Assembly (NCBI GenBank): GCA_020628425.1
Contig: JAHDEZ010000002.1
Location: 53,538 to 117,537 of the forward strand
Direction: 5' to 3'
DNA: 64,000 nucleotides
Origin: Hellea sp.
GTDB lineage: Bacteria > Pseudomonadota > Alphaproteobacteria > Caulobacterales > Maricaulaceae
Shown piece by piece: positions 18,463 through 27,784 of this stretch. The stretch's first letter is position 1; every line of letters begins with the position of its first letter. The notes under the pieces were generated by a model. It had not been told where the DNA came from. It was given only the letters and a program-made list of their open reading frames with translations, and did not search any database. The translations under genes were made by a program, and so were the position numbers.

Positions 18463-19551
18463 ATGTCCGTTCAAAAAACCGTTCTCATTGCTGTGTCCGT
18501 ATTGGCTGTTTCAGCCTGCTCAACGACGCAAGAAAGCCCGATCTATCAGCAAAGCACGAAGTATAAGGTCCACTCACCTTACGAACAGACGCAGCAGCCT
18601 GCCCCTGTTCAATACGCGACCTATCAGACAACACAGCCGACCACGCAATATGTAACGCACACCACATCTTCCAGCCCACAAGCCTATCACACCAGCACCA
18701 CAAGTTCTGGGCAAGTCGTAACCACACAAGTGAACCACGCCTGCCTGGACAAGGAAAATGACCGGAAGCTGATAGGAACCGCCCTTGGCGGCGCGGCAGG
18801 CGCACTGGCTGGCAATGAAATTGGCGATACTAAAGGCGCTATTATTGGCGCCGTTGCCGGCGGAGCGGCCGGTTACGGCATCGCTGACGTCACAACACAT
18901 TGTGACCCCATCGAAGTTGCACAACCCGTCCAATATCAAACATATTCCCAGCCTGCCTATACAACATCTGTGCCTGCACAAACTCTACCCGCCGGGATGA
19001 CGCTGAATGAGCATGGACAAATCGTGCACGACTCAACCACAACTCAGCAAATGGTCTATGTTGAAGACGGCGCCACGGGCGGCGGTTCAAACATATCTCA
19101 AGATGTTCCACAATCTAGCCAACAGACATATCAAGCTCCAACAGACTCCGCTTATGGTGACACATTTGGAACGCCTGGATATCACGCCATGATAGCTAAC
19201 GGAGAGCTGGACGAGACGACCTCCGCGTCAGTGACGACTCCTGAGCAGCCTGTCACGACGCCTTACGCGCAAGCCCCAGCCTACCAACAACCAAGCGCAC
19301 CATCTTATCAGACAGCTCCGGCACCTGTTACGTCGCCAGCACCGACATATACACAGGCCGTGCCGCAACAACCCTTACAACAATATGCAGGCAATGTGAC
19401 CACTCATAAAGTTGTTGAGGGTGACACTGTCTACTCACTATCACGACGTCTCTGCGTTGATGTTGAGGATATTCGACGTCTCAACAGCCTTAATCAGGAG
19501 TTTTATATTCGTCTCGACGACTATATTAAACTGCCCGCCTCGCGTTGCTAA
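18463..19551 (+). CDS. Lipoprotein with glycine-zipper segment and C-terminal LysM domain
   Basis: Lipobox 'VLAVSACSTT'; 'GTALGGAAGALAGNEIGDTKGAIIGAVAGGAAGYG'; C-terminal 'HKVVEGDTVYSLSRRLCVDVEDIRRLNSL'. Confidence 0.85.
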   Translation: MSVQKTVLIAVSVLAVSACSTTQESPIYQQSTKYKVHSPYEQTQQPAPVQYATYQTTQPTTQYVTHTTSSSPQAYHTSTTSSGQVVTTQVNHACLDKENDRKLIGTALGGAAGALAGNEIGDTKGAIIGAVAGGAAGYGIADVTTHCDPIEVAQPVQYQTYSQPAYTTSVPAQTLPAGMTLNEHGQIVHDSTTTQQMVYVEDGATGGGSNISQDVPQSSQQTYQAPTDSAYGDTFGTPGYHAMIANGELDETTSASVTTPEQPVTTPYAQAPAYQQPSAPSYQTAPAPVTSPAPTYTQAVPQQPLQQYAGNVTTHKVVEGDTVYSLSRRLCVDVEDIRRLNSLNQEFYIRLDDYIKLPASRC

Positions 19552-19676
19552 CCCGGAAACATATTAACAGATGTAAATTCAACAAGGCTTCAACAATTAG
19601 ATTTGACAGCCTTGCACCGGAGCTTGCCCCGACTTAGTCCTGTCTCAAAAGCCATATTAGTCTTTGGAGACCTCTT

Positions 19677-20588
19677 ATGTCCAAAATATTACGAACACCG
19701 GATGAAAGGTTTGAGAACCTGCCGGGTTATGATTTCTCCCCCAACTACATTGAAATTGACGACAGAGACCTCGGAACTATGAGATTGCATTATGTGGATG
19801 AAGGCCCACCCGACGCCCTGACCGTCATTATGATGCACGGCGAGCCGAGCTGGTCATTTCTATATCGTGGCATGATAAAACGTGTTGCTGATGCCGGGCT
19901 TCGAGTTCTGGCACCGGATTTGATCGGGTTCGGACGCTCGGACAAACCCGTTCAAACATCAGATTATAGTTACAGTAAACATGTGAAATGGATGGCACAG
20001 TGGCTAAAGGCTATGAAGTTGGAGCAGGCCGTATTGTTCTGTCAGGATTGGGGCGGCCTAATTGGCCTTCGCCTTGTGGCAGATAATTCAGATTTGTTTG
20101 AAGGTGTTTTAGCTGGAAATACTTTTTTACCTACAGGTCAAGGTAAGGTCTCCAAAGCCTTCGAAGCCTGGCAGACATTTTCTCAGACTGTACCAGAATT
20201 CAAAGTTGGTCGCATCATACAAGGCGCGACGGTGACTGACCTGTCAGATGCCATAATTGCAGGCTATGACGCCCCCTATCCCGACGAAAGCTATAAAGCG
20301 GGTGCGCGTATCTTCCCGTCCCTTGTGCCTACTTCAGAAGACATGGACGGAGCCGACGACAACAAAAAGGCATGGCAGGCGCTATCCAAATGGAACAAAC
20401 CATTTCTGACATGTTTCTCGGATAGCGACCCGGTAACAGGAGGCTTGGATAAACACTTCCACTCCATGATTCCTGGTTGTGCCGGTCAAGCGCATACAAC
20501 TGTTGAGGGCGGCGGACACTTCCTGCAGGAGGACTGTCCGAAAGTGTTATCTGAGATCATTATCGACTTTTGCGCGACGCTTCCGTAA
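19677..20588 (+). CDS. Haloalkane dehalogenase-like alpha/beta hydrolase
   Basis: 'MMHGEPSWSFLYRGMI', nucleophile 'VLFCQDWGGLIGLRL', 'GGGHFLQEDCP'. Confidence 0.82.
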   Translation: MSKILRTPDERFENLPGYDFSPNYIEIDDRDLGTMRLHYVDEGPPDALTVIMMHGEPSWSFLYRGMIKRVADAGLRVLAPDLIGFGRSDKPVQTSDYSYSKHVKWMAQWLKAMKLEQAVLFCQDWGGLIGLRLVADNSDLFEGVLAGNTFLPTGQGKVSKAFEAWQTFSQTVPEFKVGRIIQGATVTDLSDAIIAGYDAPYPDESYKAGARIFPSLVPTSEDMDGADDNKKAWQALSKWNKPFLTCFSDSDPVTGGLDKHFHSMIPGCAGQAHTTVEGGGHFLQEDCPKVLSEIIIDFCATLP

Positions 20589-20634
20589 GCATTGTCATAA
20601 AACTTTGCTTGTCTTGAACAGCAAAACAAGTGTA

Positions 20635-20650
20635 ATGACAGCGCTGTCAT
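20635..20650. promoter_or_regulatory. Perfect 16-bp palindrome upstream of pyk, candidate LacI-type operator
   Basis: ATGACAGCGCTGTCAT, about 17 bp upstream of the pyk ATG. Confidence 0.55.
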
Positions 20651-20667
20651 AATCTGAAGGATAAAGC

Positions 20668-22080
20668 ATGCAACATCGCTTTACAAAAATTCTCGCTACA
20701 ATCGGCCCGGCGACGTCGGCACCAGATACATTGCGGCTCATCCACGATGTCGGAGTAAATGCATTTCGATTAAACTTCTCACATGGTGCACATGAAGACC
20801 ACGCCAAAGTCGTCAAACGAATACGTCAGATTTCCGAAGACAAGGGCTCTCCCATTTGCATCGTTGCCGATATGCAAGGCCCGAAACTTCGAGTTGGTCC
20901 TTTCAAAGGAGGCTCAACTGAACTGCGCTATGGTAGCACAGTAACCCTGAAGCTCGGCGACAGCGAAGGCGGCGATGACGTTATTATGGTCCCTCACCCG
21001 GAATTATTTGCAGCACTTGAACCCGGTCATGTCCTAAAATTTGACGACGGAAAACTCCAAGTAACCGTCGAAAAAAACCTAGGAAAATCAATTAAAGCGA
21101 AAGTCAACGTTCCCGGGAAACTGTCAAACCGCAAAGGATTGAATGTTATTGGCGCTGTTCTTCCAATGTCTGCCATGACTGAAAAAGACCGAGAAGACAT
21201 GGCGTTCGCATTGGACCAGGGTGTCGATTATATCGCTCTTTCTTTCGTGCAATCGCCCCAAGACGTTATTGATGCCCGAGAAATAATTGGTGACCGCGCT
21301 AAAATAATTGTCAAAATCGAAAAACCATCTGCAGTCGAGCGACTCGATGAGATTCTGGAATTAACAGACGCTGCCATGGTGGCCAGAGGCGACCTTGGCG
21401 TTGAGCTGCCGCTTGAGCAAGTCCCGGTGGTCCAGCGCCGCATCATCAAAAAGGCCCGTTCTTTAGGCAAGCCAGTAATCGTTGCCACCCATATGCTAGA
21501 ATCCATGATTGACAGCCCCACACCCACCCGTGCGGAGGCATCAGACGTGGCAACCGCCGTTTATCTGGGTACTGACGCGGTTATGTTATCTGCAGAAACA
21601 GCTGTAGGACGACATCCGGCGACGGCTGTCGCGATTATGGACCGTATCATCCGGGCCGCCGAAACAGACCCGGAGTTTTGGAATTTCTTTCGCAATCGCC
21701 GTCTTGCATCTGACGCCACATCTGAGGACGCCATCTCACACTCTGTCCGCGGTATTGCCGAAATTATGAAGTGTAAGGCCGTTTTTGGTTATACGGCCAG
21801 TGGTTCTACGGTTCAGCGTATTTCGCGCGAACGTCCGCCCTGCCAAATTGTTGGACTAACTCCAGATCAGGCGACTGCTAACCGCATGGCAATGACCTGG
21901 GGTGTACATCCGCTTAAGACAATGGACCCGTCAAATTTTGATGAAATGCTCTTGCACATTCAGCATCTTGCCAAAGACTATGTTGGGTTGGAAACTGGTG
22001 ACAAGATTATGATTTCCGCTGGCATCCCGTTCGGTCGCCCAGGTTCAACGGACACACTTAAAGTCGCGACAGTGGATTAA
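20668..22080 (+). CDS. pyk: Pyruvate kinase
   Basis: 'KILATIGPATSAPDT', 'VNAFRLNFSHG', 'IIVKIEKPSAV', 'MVARGDLGVELPLEQVP', 'HMLESMIDSPTPTRAEASDVA'. Confidence 0.95.
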   Translation: MQHRFTKILATIGPATSAPDTLRLIHDVGVNAFRLNFSHGAHEDHAKVVKRIRQISEDKGSPICIVADMQGPKLRVGPFKGGSTELRYGSTVTLKLGDSEGGDDVIMVPHPELFAALEPGHVLKFDDGKLQVTVEKNLGKSIKAKVNVPGKLSNRKGLNVIGAVLPMSAMTEKDREDMAFALDQGVDYIALSFVQSPQDVIDAREIIGDRAKIIVKIEKPSAVERLDEILELTDAAMVARGDLGVELPLEQVPVVQRRIIKKARSLGKPVIVATHMLESMIDSPTPTRAEASDVATAVYLGTDAVMLSAETAVGRHPATAVAIMDRIIRAAETDPEFWNFFRNRRLASDATSEDAISHSVRGIAEIMKCKAVFGYTASGSTVQRISRERPPCQIVGLTPDQATANRMAMTWGVHPLKTMDPSNFDEMLLHIQHLAKDYVGLETGDKIMISAGIPFGRPGSTDTLKVATVD

Positions 22081-22081
22081 C

Positions 22082-22411
22082 ATGTGGCGGTTTGTTTCAC
22101 TAACGCTAATCTCCGGATTTTCTTTCGTGGCCTGTTCTGCTGAACCAGAATTAGTTGCCGAGAATAAAATACTCAGTAAATGCAAAGCAAACATACCGAA
22201 CTCCGCTTCAGAAGGCACGGCAGATAGAGTCTGCAGGTGCTTCCTCAATCAATTCAAGAGCCAACTTACAGCCAAAGAATTAGACTTTGCCAGCAAAAGC
22301 TTTGTCAAACATGCGGACCCAGACGATTTTGATCGTGATCTTAATTCTTTGATCGGCGGTGAGCGCTTTGAAGACCTGCAAATGAACGTGCGAATTGGGT
22401 GTGCCCCCTAA
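22082..22411 (+). CDS. Hypothetical lipoprotein
   Basis: Lipobox 'GFSFVACSAE'; CxC motif 'RVCRCFLNQF'; one nt after the pyk stop. Confidence 0.6.
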   Translation: MWRFVSLTLISGFSFVACSAEPELVAENKILSKCKANIPNSASEGTADRVCRCFLNQFKSQLTAKELDFASKSFVKHADPDDFDRDLNSLIGGERFEDLQMNVRIGCAP

Positions 22412-22421
22412 GGCTCAACGT

Positions 22422-23819
22422 CTACCCTAACTCTCCCAGATATTGTTGAAGCTTCATAACTGCCATTGGCGCGTTTTTACGGATACGGTTTAGGACGGCG
22501 CGTTTTTCCGTATCTTCTTTGGAAACACTGGTCACCATATCTGAAAATCCATCCAGCCGGTTTTTCAAAAGCCATTGCGAAATTCCCTTATCCTGCCCCC
22601 AATTATACTGGTTCATCATAAAAGCGGCTGTGAAACGGATATAGTCAGTGTCGTGGTTAGGCAGCGGAACAACACCACAAAGCCGATTTTTCTCTTCATC
22701 CCCTTCATAAGCGGCTTCGACATGGGCGATTAACGCTGCACTAAATACAGGCTGATAGGAACGCACCATTTGAGGTACAATCAACTCGCCTTGGAAAACC
22801 GGCACTATCTCTTCATTATCGACGGCGCGGGCTGAACAATCGACATGAACAGTGTCCGCGGATGTAGCAATTGCACCTTCATCCAAAATAATTTCATCCT
22901 TTGTAATTTGTTTGATGCGTCCCATTCGGATAATATTTTTTATCCTGCAGAGTTCCTCAAGCTCGGCACGGCTGATGGTGGCTCCGTGGAACATTTTGGG
23001 GCGCACGGATTTGTCTATTCGGAGGAAATAACCACAAGCCTCTAATCTATCGAACATATTTTCAATAGAAGTCGAATGGACAATGGCTTCGAATTGCCCC
23101 GCCTGCGAACCCATGGTCTTGTGGAAAAATTCGAGGCCAGGTTGCGTGTTTTCTCGATCCAGTAACCAAGCGTCCCTTGGCATAACCCAACGGATCATAT
23201 CAGGGTCTACGCGGTTCTCTAAAAGCCACAAAACTGCGTCGATTCCGGTTTTTCCTGCGCCGATGACAACATAAGATTTTGGAGCCTGTTTAATCTTCGT
23301 CAAGTCATTCAATGGGATAAAATTGACCTCATCGTCGACTTTGAAGTTGGGCGTATGCGTCGAAGGAACGGACGTTTTCAACCAGGTCGCATCCACGGTT
23401 TTCTCTCGCTCTACCTTGAAGGACTTACCGGACAGCCTGCATTCAAATTGCCCATCGCCACGGTAATCACACATAGGGAAATATTGCACCCTTCCGGTTG
23501 GCAGGAAAACGTGGCGCATGACCTCATCGTAATAGGCCGAAACGGCCTGCCCACTTGCCAAATCTGAGAGCCCCTTATTAAGACCGACCTGATCTTTTTT
23601 ACCGGTGGAAAGTTCGACGGAACTGACACCGTAATATTGCGACGGCTGATGCAGGGTCACATAAGGATAGGCCACATTCCAATGACCACCGGGCTTAGGA
23701 TAACGGTCAACTAAGATAATATTGGCATCTGTTTCTGATAATAAGACATCGGCAAAAGCCATACCGACAGCGCCGGAACCGATAATCAGGTAGTCAGCCT
23801 TAAGAGTTTCGATGTGCAT
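22422..23819 (-). CDS. FAD/NAD(P)-binding protein (flavin monooxygenase-like)
   Basis: 'YLIIGSGAVGMAFADVL' GxGxxG dinucleotide fold, second 'VVIGAGKTGIDAVLWLL'. Confidence 0.85.
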   Translation of the reverse strand: MHIETLKADYLIIGSGAVGMAFADVLLSETDANIILVDRYPKPGGHWNVAYPYVTLHQPSQYYGVSSVELSTGKKDQVGLNKGLSDLASGQAVSAYYDEVMRHVFLPTGRVQYFPMCDYRGDGQFECRLSGKSFKVEREKTVDATWLKTSVPSTHTPNFKVDDEVNFIPLNDLTKIKQAPKSYVVIGAGKTGIDAVLWLLENRVDPDMIRWVMPRDAWLLDRENTQPGLEFFHKTMGSQAGQFEAIVHSTSIENMFDRLEACGYFLRIDKSVRPKMFHGATISRAELEELCRIKNIIRMGRIKQITKDEIILDEGAIATSADTVHVDCSARAVDNEEIVPVFQGELIVPQMVRSYQPVFSAALIAHVEAAYEGDEEKNRLCGVVPLPNHDTDYIRFTAAFMMNQYNWGQDKGISQWLLKNRLDGFSDMVTSVSKEDTEKRAVLNRIRKNAPMAVMKLQQYLGELG

Positions 23820-23889
23820 ATTTCAGCCTGTTGCCTAATCCTGTTGCTGAGCTTATGCAGATATCACATAATGATTAAAAGGGGGAATT

Positions 23890-24249
23890 ATGTTTAGACG
23901 GTCTTTAGTTATGTTAGGCGCAGCCACCATAACTTTATGCGCGTGCGGCGCAGAAACTGATTTGCAAGCTAAATTTCAATCCACCTGCGCCAGTAACTTT
24001 TCAATGGGTGAAGACTTCAAGGACCTCCCCATTGACGCTAAATACGAAATCGAAACCGTTTGCGGGTGTATTTATACGAAGTTCGATGAAAATCTGGAGC
24101 ATTCTGATATAAAAGGCGTCATAGAAATTTTCGAAAAAAACTCAACGCCTACGGATACGACTAGCTCCGTTGCGTCTCAAATACTCGAGAAATTCGGCAC
24201 GGCAAAAGCAGACAAGATAAATGAATTGGCAGAAAGTTGCGAATTCTAG
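23890..24249 (+). CDS. Hypothetical lipoprotein, apparently related to 22082-22411
   Basis: Lipobox 'TLCACGAE'; 'CASNF...ETVCGCIYTKF' layout as in 22082-22411. Confidence 0.6.
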   Translation: MFRRSLVMLGAATITLCACGAETDLQAKFQSTCASNFSMGEDFKDLPIDAKYEIETVCGCIYTKFDENLEHSDIKGVIEIFEKNSTPTDTTSSVASQILEKFGTAKADKINELAESCEF

Positions 24250-25652
24250 AACAGTTCCGGATCTACGGTTTTCTCTACAACACCTTTAATTGTCAGCCCT
24301 TGTACGATGATCGAGAACACCACGACACCATAGGTCGCCAAAAGAATAATTGGATAGTATTCGTTGACAACCGTTTCGCCATTCTTGGCTGTAAGTTGAT
24401 AGGGTAGAGACAGCGCTAAGGCAACTGAAATACCACCTCGTACCCCGCCCCAGGTTAGGACAGGAATAGCACCCTTGGTGAATCTCTTGAACATGCCCAG
24501 GAACCGCATCGGGACGGAAACAGCTGAGAACCGCGCCAACAATACAAGCGGGATGGATAATATTGCAATCAGAATATAGTAACGATTGACCGCGTCCTCG
24601 CCACCGAATAGCACTAAAAGCTCCAGTCCAATAAGCAGGAACAGCACTGAATTTAAAATCTCGTCGATCATTTCCCAAAACCCAAAAAGATAGGTTTTCG
24701 TCCGCTCACTCATAGCAAACTCTGCCCCTTTATTACCAATCATCAACCCCGCGACAACGACTGCAAGAGGACCAGACAAATGATGGCCCAGGATTTCGAT
24801 ACGCGATGCCAGCGCATATGTTCCCGCTACGGCTCCCAGCGTAATCAGAATTTCAATAGCATGATCATCAAGTCTAGCCATAGACCGATAGGTGATCCAC
24901 CCGGCGATTAAGCCTAAAATGGCTCCACCAACTGCCTCGACTAGAAACAGTTCTATGACACCCCAAACCCCCTCAGGCCCGTGACCCGTTCCCGCGCCTA
25001 ATGAGCCGACGGCTAAAGCCGCAATGATAGAGAACACAACCACGCCCACACCATCGTTAAACAGGCTTTCACCGGCAATTTTTGCTTCGAGTGCATGAGG
25101 CATGTTGACGGTTTTCAATATAGATAAAACTGCGACCGGGTCCGTTGGGCTTATTAGGGCGCCAAACACCAATGCCCAAATAAACGGCATTTCAATGCTG
25201 AACATCATGCAAAGGTAGTAAAACCCGGTTCCCACTATAAAGGTCGACAGTATAACCCCAAATGTCGCCATGGAAGCGATCGCCCATTTCTCGGATTTCA
25301 AAAAGCCCATATCTACATGAAGCGCACCGGCAAACAGCAAAAAGCCCAGCATGCCTTTCATCAAGGCCTCATTGAAATCGATCTGTCCGATGGCGCCTTG
25401 CAACATATCCGTCATTCCGAGTGACGGAAATGCGATTTCAAGCCCTAACAAAACCAGTGAAGCCACCAAGGCAATGACCAAGAGTCCAATCGTATGAGGG
25501 AGTTTAAAAAAAACCTTATTTAACCAAGAAAACGCAGCGGATAAGACCAAAAGCAAGGCCACAATTTCAAAAATTGTCAAACCTCCCAATTTATCCCCTG
25601 CCTCCGCAACAGCAGCCGCACGATATGTCATGTTGTCAATAAGTGTCAGCAT
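24246..25652 (-). CDS. CPA1-type Na+/H+ antiporter
   Basis: 468 aa polytopic; 'ALVFGALISPTDPVAVLSILK', 'GESLFNDGVGVVVF', 'WGGVRGGISVALALSLP'. Confidence 0.92.
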   Translation of the reverse strand: MLTLIDNMTYRAAAVAEAGDKLGGLTIFEIVALLLVLSAAFSWLNKVFFKLPHTIGLLVIALVASLVLLGLEIAFPSLGMTDMLQGAIGQIDFNEALMKGMLGFLLFAGALHVDMGFLKSEKWAIASMATFGVILSTFIVGTGFYYLCMMFSIEMPFIWALVFGALISPTDPVAVLSILKTVNMPHALEAKIAGESLFNDGVGVVVFSIIAALAVGSLGAGTGHGPEGVWGVIELFLVEAVGGAILGLIAGWITYRSMARLDDHAIEILITLGAVAGTYALASRIEILGHHLSGPLAVVVAGLMIGNKGAEFAMSERTKTYLFGFWEMIDEILNSVLFLLIGLELLVLFGGEDAVNRYYILIAILSIPLVLLARFSAVSVPMRFLGMFKRFTKGAIPVLTWGGVRGGISVALALSLPYQLTAKNGETVVNEYYPIILLATYGVVVFSIIVQGLTIKGVVEKTVDPELF

Positions 25653-25815
25653 CGAATCCCTCTCTCATTGAGCTCTCATTACGGGGCAAAACAGTCCTGA
25701 GCAATGCCGAAATTGTAACAAATCCAACTTCCGACATAGTGATATTACGGCTTGTTAATGCAAAAGGAGGCCGTTATGCTAACTCGGGGGAAACCTAGAG
25801 AGAGAATTATATTTC

Positions 25816-26208
25816 GTGTTCACACATGACGACATACTCATGCCGTTGGCGTTGACGGTAATGATCGATCATAAGATCAAAGATCCGGAGTTGCAGGAAT
25901 TTCGCAACCAAGCAGCTGCGCTTTTTAATCTCTTCGAACTTGAACAACGTACAGAAGACGAACTCGTCGAATGGTTTAACGCCAAGGAAACCGAACTGAA
26001 AACGACACTGACTGGGCGTCGTAAGAACACTGAAATTCTTAGGGCCTTAACCCGTTTTAGTGATGACGCCCATGTAGAAGCCATGTTTGATGCAATGGTG
26101 ACCATCTCTGTTGCCGATCAAGAATATCGCCGCGAAGAGTCAGACTTGGTCAAATCCGCAGCCTCTATCTGGGGTTTCCAGAGACCTCCTCTGAAGATTG
26201 TTGATTAA
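25816..26208 (+). CDS. TerB-like hypothetical protein
   Basis: 130 aa helical; 'MFDAMVTISVADQEYRREESDLVKSAASIWGF' resembles the TerB fold; GTG start. Confidence 0.5.
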   Translation: MFTHDDILMPLALTVMIDHKIKDPELQEFRNQAAALFNLFELEQRTEDELVEWFNAKETELKTTLTGRRKNTEILRALTRFSDDAHVEAMFDAMVTISVADQEYRREESDLVKSAASIWGFQRPPLKIVD

Positions 26209-26519
26209 ACAGTCGGATTGGGCGTTTGTCCTGTCAACCAACACAGCCCTTTTTTCCGGTCATGCTCGATTTCTCCTCTGGCTTCCATGTCGAGCTTCAC
26301 TGAAACGGCATACCATTTGATAGAGCCTTCCATCTGGCCCATCAGATATTCTGCAACACCTTCGAACAAGGCCATTGGCTTCATTCGACCGCCAACTCCT
26401 AAGACCTGTAGAATACCTGACTTTACCAATTCATATTTTGTAAGGTCAATGTTGACGCCTTTTTTAGCCGGGTCCGGATGCAATGTTTGAATTTTTTCAG
26501 TCATTTTCAATCGATACAA
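26205..26519 (-). CDS. Conserved hypothetical protein
   Basis: 104 aa; overlaps the convergent neighbour stop by 4 nt. Confidence 0.6.
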   Translation of the reverse strand: MYRLKMTEKIQTLHPDPAKKGVNIDLTKYELVKSGILQVLGVGGRMKPMALFEGVAEYLMGQMEGSIKWYAVSVKLDMEARGEIEHDRKKGLCWLTGQTPNPTV

Positions 26520-26896
26520 AGGGTGGCTTCAATTTTACCGCCTTCAACTAATGTCATACATCCAAAGCGACTCGTTGTGGCCTGACAAACGCCCTCTGCG
26601 GATGTGCCAGGTATAGGATCCGCTAAATCTTCCGACAGTTCACAACGCCCCAAACAATCACTTGTGCTCGCGCAATTCTCACCTGCATCCGGATAAGGCT
26701 GAACACAGTGTTCAGCGCCCAAGCGGCCACGTCGCTCGACTGTGCCGCCTGCAGCTTCACAATCAGCGCGCTCAGCATCCGTTGCTTTTGTCGTCTCAAA
26801 AGTAATGTGTGTAAATTCTTGGGCCTCACTGTCAGTCATAGCTGGGGTCGTACAACCGACCAGAAATGCAGCTCCTATCATCAATAAAATTTTCAT
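26507..26896 (-). CDS. Hypothetical Cys-rich lipoprotein
   Basis: Lipobox 'AAFLVGCTT'; multiple Cys. Confidence 0.65.
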   Translation of the reverse strand: MKILLMIGAAFLVGCTTPAMTDSEAQEFTHITFETTKATDAERADCEAAGGTVERRGRLGAEHCVQPYPDAGENCASTSDCLGRCELSEDLADPIPGTSAEGVCQATTSRFGCMTLVEGGKIEATLCID

Positions 26897-26917
26897 AGCC
26901 TCACTACCTCTTTCTTC

Positions 26918-27685
26918 CTAATCTGTGTGCGGGATCGCATGAGTCCTACGCGTCCGTCCGTTACTGACCTTATTAATTCCGTGCCTAAACTTTTGTTCAA
27001 TCCCGCAATATGGCAATTTTTCGCCACCTATTACTCTCGGCTCATATCGACTTCCTATAATCGTTTTCATAGAACTCGCCTCCAAGGCGGGATGAGTACA
27101 ATTAATGGCTTCTACATCACCGGGGAAACCATCAATAGAAATATTAAATCGGACAGTGCAACTTTCTTCCGTGGTAATTTGAGTACCCGTAGAGGCACGA
27201 TAACGGTTTGTTCGCCTAACAGATATTTTTTGTTCAGAAATACCCTCGCAATTTGGCACTTTTGGCAATTGGCTTAAATCTGCATACATGCGTTCGACCC
27301 AACGATCATGCTCAGCTTTCTTGGCTCTTGCCTCTTTTTTTTTAATCTCATTTTCTTTTTCTTCGTCCGGCGTAAACAAACGAATAATTATTTTCGTTGG
27401 CGTGCCAAGGCCAGGTAAAGTGGGCTGTTTATTATGCCGGGGCGAATATCCATCTTTTTGACCATAGGTGGCAAGATATCGGGAAACATCGACCTCTAAT
27501 TTACACGGCGCGACACAAGACTTTTGATAATCTTTGTCGTTCACATCATACATGATGACCAAGGCACCAGCCGGCTCACTGGAGACATCCACCACTGCCA
27601 ATTGGGGCACAGAAGACTGGGCTAAAGCGGAGTTAATCCCAGCCATAGCTGCTAGGACTGATAAGGTTATCTTTTGTATTCGCAT
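26918..27685 (-). CDS. Secreted protein with PEGA-like and TonB C-terminal-like domains
   Basis: Signal peptide 'ITLSVLAAMAGINSALAQ'; 'VDVSSEPAGALVIMYDVND'; 'CTVRFNISIDGFPGDVEAINCTHPALEASSMKTIIGSRYEPRVIGGE'. Confidence 0.65.
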   Translation of the reverse strand: MRIQKITLSVLAAMAGINSALAQSSVPQLAVVDVSSEPAGALVIMYDVNDKDYQKSCVAPCKLEVDVSRYLATYGQKDGYSPRHNKQPTLPGLGTPTKIIIRLFTPDEEKENEIKKKEARAKKAEHDRWVERMYADLSQLPKVPNCEGISEQKISVRRTNRYRASTGTQITTEESCTVRFNISIDGFPGDVEAINCTHPALEASSMKTIIGSRYEPRVIGGEKLPYCGIEQKFRHGINKVSNGRTRRTHAIPHTD

Positions 27686-27784
27686 TTCATTACCCGATAA
27701 TTCAAACTCACCTTATTAGAATCGCGCTGAAATATCACTAGACATTTACAGCACAAAGCCTATGGGGTCGTCACCAAATTCCAA

